From NCBI RefSeq assembly GCF_900113635.1, contig NZ_FOQA01000003.1, forward strand, positions 110,496 to 174,495: a stretch of 64,000 nucleotides of DNA, read 5' to 3'. The DNA comes from Tindallia magadiensis (GTDB lineage Bacteria > Bacillota > Clostridia > Peptostreptococcales > Tindalliaceae). Positions 63,747 to 64,000 of the stretch are shown piece after piece; within the stretch, counting starts at the first letter, position 1, and every line of letters begins with the position of its first letter. The notes below the pieces were generated by a model that made no database searches, had not been told where the DNA came from, and saw only the letters and a program-made list of their open reading frames with translations. Made by a program: the position numbers and the translations under genes.

Positions 63747-64000
63747 TGAAAAGTTTATTGAAATTTATTACGTGTGGTTCCGTGGATGATGGAAAATCCA
63801 CTTTAATAGGTCATATGCTGTATGATGCAAAACTGTTGTTTACAGATCAGGAAAAAGCGCTGGAAATGGACAGCCGAGTGGGAAGTCGGGAAGGAAAAAT
63901 CGATTATTCTTTGTTATTGGATGGCTTGATGGCTGAACGGGAACAAGGGATTACCATTGATGTGGCGTATCGATACTTTACCACGGAGAACAGGTCCTTT
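63746..64000 (+). CDS. cysN: Sulfate adenylyltransferase subunit 1 (5' part; continues beyond window)
   Basis: The first 85 codons of the GTPase subunit of sulfate activation. [20 protein letters not shown] holds the P-loop, and [15 protein letters not shown] the switch I and DxxG approach. The window ends here, so a fused APS kinase domain (CysNC), needed to finish PAPS, cannot be confirmed. The ATG overlaps the cysD stop by one base and GGAGGGG lies upstream. Confidence 0.93.
   Translation, partial: MKSLLKFITCGSVDDGKSTLIGHMLYDAKLLFTDQEKALEMDSRVGSREGKIDYSLLLDGLMAEREQGITIDVAYRYFTTENRSF

Overview
The window looks like a chromosomal segment of a Gram-positive anaerobe of the Clostridia. This rests on strong AGGAGG-type ribosome binding sites, SLH and copper-amine-oxidase-N 'stalk' surface proteins, and a YvrJ/DUF1659/DUF2922 cluster. 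Secreted proteins are very rich in Asp and Glu, which suggests (inference only) a haloalkaliphile of the Tindallia/Alkaliphilus kind. No tRNA, rRNA, CRISPR array or intact insertion sequence was seen.

Bases 1-39956 are a cell-surface region. It starts with the 3' end of an RND efflux pump. It then holds a stalk-domain protein with an HEYLH zinc-protease motif, a giant TIG/fibronectin protein, three SLH proteins, a secreted S41 protease, pyrG, and seven stalk-domain proteins in all. The likely major S-layer protein (19925-22261) has a long structured mRNA leader and two paralogues. Three surface-gene promoters share one architecture: an 11-bp direct repeat of TGTAA[ACT] placed 21-22 bases before the -10 box. 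Also here are a VTC/DUF4956/CotH trio, a TolC-like coiled-coil protein, two intact O-antigen-ligase-like proteins and a third with a frameshift at a homopolymer.

Bases 40000-45200 are a mixed accessory region. It has DUF1659, DUF2922 and YvrJ small proteins, a ComK-like protein, a sigma-70-family factor and an M15 peptidase. Next come two decaying genes, each with one in-frame stop: an MNT/HEPN toxin-antitoxin remnant and a RhuM-family gene. A MarR-family EPS-type regulator closes the region. Word-like short repeats (CACAAAGG, AGACCTTAA, CCTATCACC and similar) are scattered through the gaps.

Bases 45340-64000 are one long same-strand polysaccharide locus. Four genes (WbpA, WbpB, WbpD, WbpE types) are predicted to make a UDP-2,3-diacetamido-uronic acid. 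A GT4 glycosyltransferase follows. Then comes a sulfation module: three WbmS-like deacetylase domains, four sulfotransferase domains, two paralogous GNAT-like proteins, an FkbM methyltransferase and an ABC-exporter-like protein with a degenerate ATPase. The locus ends with sulfate activation and PAP recycling (cysQ, cysD, cysN). The most striking gene (51017-53077) fuses a deacetylase-like and a sulfotransferase domain, the same combination as animal heparan-sulfate N-deacetylase/N-sulfotransferase. I infer that the locus makes a sulfated, possibly N-sulfated, extracellular glycan.
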